Shown here: in pieces, positions 63,259 through 64,000 of the stretch
Position numbering within the stretch: position 1 is the first letter of the stretch
How the letters are laid out: every line of letters starts with the position of its first letter
Source: Paenibacillus sp. NFR01
GTDB lineage: Bacteria > Bacillota > Bacilli > Paenibacillales > Paenibacillaceae
Length of the DNA stretch: 64,000 nucleotides
Direction of reading: 5' to 3'
Assembly: GCF_900111565.1 (NCBI RefSeq)
Contig: NZ_FOIK01000001.1
Span: forward strand, 1,023,309-1,087,308
Notes under the pieces: model-generated
What the model was told of the DNA's origin: nothing
Databases searched by the model: none
The model's input: the letters and a program-made list of their open reading frames with translations, nothing else
Translations under genes and position numbers: made by a program

Positions 63259-63756
63259 ATGGAACAGCAACAAGCGAGCAGCTGCGGGGGCGTCGCCGAA
63301 GCAGATGAGAAGCGGATAAGGGTACAATCTGCGATTTCGCAGTTCAAAATGATGAAGGGGGCTTTAATCCCCATTCTGCATGAAATTCAGGATTTATACG
63401 GATATCTGCCGGAACCGGTGCTCCAGATGGTAGCTGCGGAGCTTAACCTGCCGATGAGTGAAATTTATGGCGTGGCCTCTTTTTATCATTTCTTTTCGCT
63501 GACCCCCAAAGGGGAAAATGTGGTCCATCTATGCCTTGGAACCGCCTGCTATATCAAAGGCGCGCAAGCTGTCCTCGACCGTCTCAGCACGGAACTTAAA
63601 GTGCCTGTGCAAGGAACCACGGAGGACAACAAATTCACGCTTGAAGCCACACGCTGCCTGGGAGCCTGCGGCCTTGCACCGGTTATGACGATTGGCGAAA
63701 AGGTCCATGGACGGCTTACCCCCAATACCATTCCAAAAATTCTGAAGGGAATATAA
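63259..63756 (+). CDS. NuoE-like [2Fe-2S] subunit of an NAD-linked (bifurcating) hydrogenase, HydC-type
   Basis: A 165-residue thioredoxin-fold ferredoxin with the four ligands Cys92, Cys97, Cys133 and Cys137 (CLGTACYIKG, CLGACGLAP), as in NuoE/HydC. The N-terminal ~45 residues form the helical domain typical of this subunit. GTGGAGGG precedes the ATG. The next gene is NuoF-like, and HydE lies upstream, which points to an electron-bifurcating [FeFe] hydrogenase rather than complex I. Confidence 0.88.
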   Translation: MEQQQASSCGGVAEADEKRIRVQSAISQFKMMKGALIPILHEIQDLYGYLPEPVLQMVAAELNLPMSEIYGVASFYHFFSLTPKGENVVHLCLGTACYIKGAQAVLDRLSTELKVPVQGTTEDNKFTLEATRCLGACGLAPVMTIGEKVHGRLTPNTIPKILKGI

Positions 63757-63803
63757 ATGATCATCCTGGGCCATACGGCGCAGCAGAAAGTGGAGGTATG
63801 AGT

Positions 63804-64000
63804 ATGAAGCTTTTAACGGATCTTGAGGCCATCCAAACGCTTACGCGAGACCGCCTGGACAACCGGCGAATCAAAGAAAGTGATTCCATCACGTTCAGAT
63901 CGGTGATGGTATGCGGAGGAACGGGATGTACATCGTCAGATTCCAATCAGATTGTTACAAAGCTTAATCAGGAAATAGCAAGCCGCAACCTGCAGGAGCA
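63804..64000 (+). CDS. NuoF/HydB-like NADH-binding subunit, 3' part beyond the window
   Basis: The first 65 codons are visible: MKLLTDLEAIQTLTRDRL, then VMVCGGTGCTSSDSNQI. The VCGGTGC motif at about residue 38-44 is the N-terminal [2Fe-2S] thioredoxin-like domain that HydB subunits have ahead of the FMN/NADH-binding NuoF core. ATG 63804 has GGAGG 7 bases upstream; ATG 63798 is too close to it. The gene continues past the right edge. Confidence 0.85.
   Translation, partial: MKLLTDLEAIQTLTRDRLDNRRIKESDSITFRSVMVCGGTGCTSSDSNQIVTKLNQEIASRNLQE

Overview
The window looks like chromosome of a spore-forming, low-to-mid GC Bacillota, most probably Paenibacillus or a close relative. The evidence is strong AGGAGG-type ribosome binding sites, frequent TTG and GTG starts, a complete GerA-type spore germination locus with a sigma-G-like promoter, a YheC/YheD spore-coat ATP-grasp protein, RNase J, and many paired regulators and sugar-active enzymes. 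I see no rRNA or tRNA gene, CRISPR array, prophage or insertion sequence. Gene density is high and no gene-free stretch exceeds 300 bases.

Layout. 1-6.7 kb: the end of a YesM-type histidine kinase, RNase J, a LacI-type repressor, a HAD phosphatase, a GH43 glycosidase whose C-terminal module is broken by an apparent deletion, and a CPBP membrane protease. 6.9-10.2 kb: a large secreted multidomain protein. 10.3-18.4 kb: a short-chain dehydrogenase (SDR) gene divergent from a MarR regulator, the YheC/D protein, phosphatidylserine synthase plus DedA, a two-component system, an isochorismatase-like gene with an in-frame stop, and small enzymes. 18.5-26.9 kb: a GH2 glycosidase, a lipoprotein, a methyltransferase, a YetF-like protein and the germination genes gerB / gerA-gerC-gerD. 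26.9-29.6 kb: the ribulose-monophosphate formaldehyde pair hxlA-hxlB with hxlR, and a DUF2935 protein. 29.8-36.6 kb: redox enzymes and their regulators, including a TetR/reductase pair sharing a perfect 16-bp palindrome.

36.8-48.3 kb is the most coherent accessory system. A LysR regulator precedes a GNAT acetyltransferase, a cystine-type ABC importer, two flavin-dependent monooxygenases, two M20 amidohydrolases, a sarcosine-oxidase-like flavoenzyme and a DinB protein. It resembles the ytmI-tcyJKLMN-ytmO-ytnJ-ytnL (S-alkylcysteine / S-(2-succino)cysteine salvage) locus of Bacillus subtilis but has added enzymes. The flavoenzyme gene appears to start at ATA.

48.4-58.4 kb: a lipoprotein, a three-gene operon (Hpt-REC-degenerate GGDEF-REC protein, HEAT-repeat membrane protein, processive GT2 glycosyltransferase) that looks like a signal-controlled polysaccharide module, a two-component system flanked by small membrane or secreted proteins, and a flavin oxidoreductase. 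58.6-64 kb: an anaerobic energy cluster with HydE ([FeFe]-hydrogenase maturase), pyruvate:ferredoxin oxidoreductase as gamma-delta and alpha-beta fusions, and the NuoE- and NuoF-like subunits of a probable bifurcating hydrogenase. A Rex-like operator lies in front of the oxidoreductase genes. The cluster runs off the right edge.
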